From positions 90,592,981 to 90,656,980 of the forward strand of contig RSEF01000002.1 of the NCBI GenBank assembly GCA_003993805.1: DNA of 64,000 nt, in the 5' to 3' direction. Origin of the DNA: Himantopus leucocephalus. Lineage: Eukaryota; Chordata; Aves; Charadriiformes; Recurvirostridae. Of this stretch, positions 63,981 to 64,000 are shown piece by piece (the stretch's first letter is position 1; every line of letters starts with the position of its first letter). The notes under the pieces are model-generated. The model was not told the DNA's origin and did not search any database. It saw only the letters and a program-made list of their open reading frames with translations. The position numbers were made by a program, and so were the translations under genes.

Positions 63981-64000
63981 ATAGAATCATAGAATCATAG
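63981..64000 (-). mobile_element. CR1 LINE 3' tail, cut by the window edge
   Basis: ATAGAATCATAGAATCATAG is the reverse complement of the CR1 terminal octamer repeat (ATTCTATG)n. In the avian CR1 layout the element body would continue to the right of the window. Confidence 0.75.

Noticed and set aside
1..64000. tRNA, rRNA, microRNA, CRISPR or bacterial-type operon features
   Set aside because: None could be supported by reading; the sequence is vertebrate nuclear DNA and no clear RNA-gene folds or boxes were seen.

Overview
The window is vertebrate nuclear DNA, most likely from a bird. The only protein-coding gene I can support is split into short exons with GT-AG introns. The interspersed repeats are dominated by CR1 LINE fragments, including the avian-type CR1 3' end, plus one LTR fragment of a type I recall from many bird genomes. 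The rest is AT-rich and largely non-coding. A 100-N gap and several single Ns show that this is a draft scaffold.

Left third (1 to about 24.2 kb, + strand): the last six coding exons of an ABCA-subfamily lipid transporter, best matched to ABCA13. They are at 3348-3482, 5974-6077, 8803-8895, 20496-20601, 21477-21614 and 23154-23240. They join in one continuous frame: 663 nt, 220 residues and a TAG stop. This part of the protein is the second half of nucleotide-binding domain 2 (signature motif, Walker B, H-loop) plus the ABCA C-terminal tail with its V-F-I-N-F-A motif. All earlier exons, including the one carrying Walker A, must lie left of the window. A 3' UTR with several AATAAA signals follows. 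The introns hold a small CR1 tail, an old eroded CR1 fragment, an LTR fragment and a CTCF-like motif.

Right two thirds (about 24.2 to 64 kb): apparently intergenic. I see no convincing exon series, RNA gene, CpG island or CRISPR. It contains CR1 fragments at about 31.1-31.7 kb (+), 45.6-47.0 kb (-, with broken reverse-transcriptase reading frames), 48.8-49.0 kb (-) and one starting at the right edge (-). Candidate regulatory motifs, above all an RFX X-box near 60.3 kb, are listed with low confidence.

Assembly: at four places a single N separates two or more near-identical blocks of about 100-165 bp. This looks like unmerged overlapping contig ends, not biology. I found no previously undescribed biological system. 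The observations most worth checking are the assembly duplications, the X-box element, the CTCF-like site, the signature-motif variant and the weak, U-rich-flanked donor of the penultimate exon.
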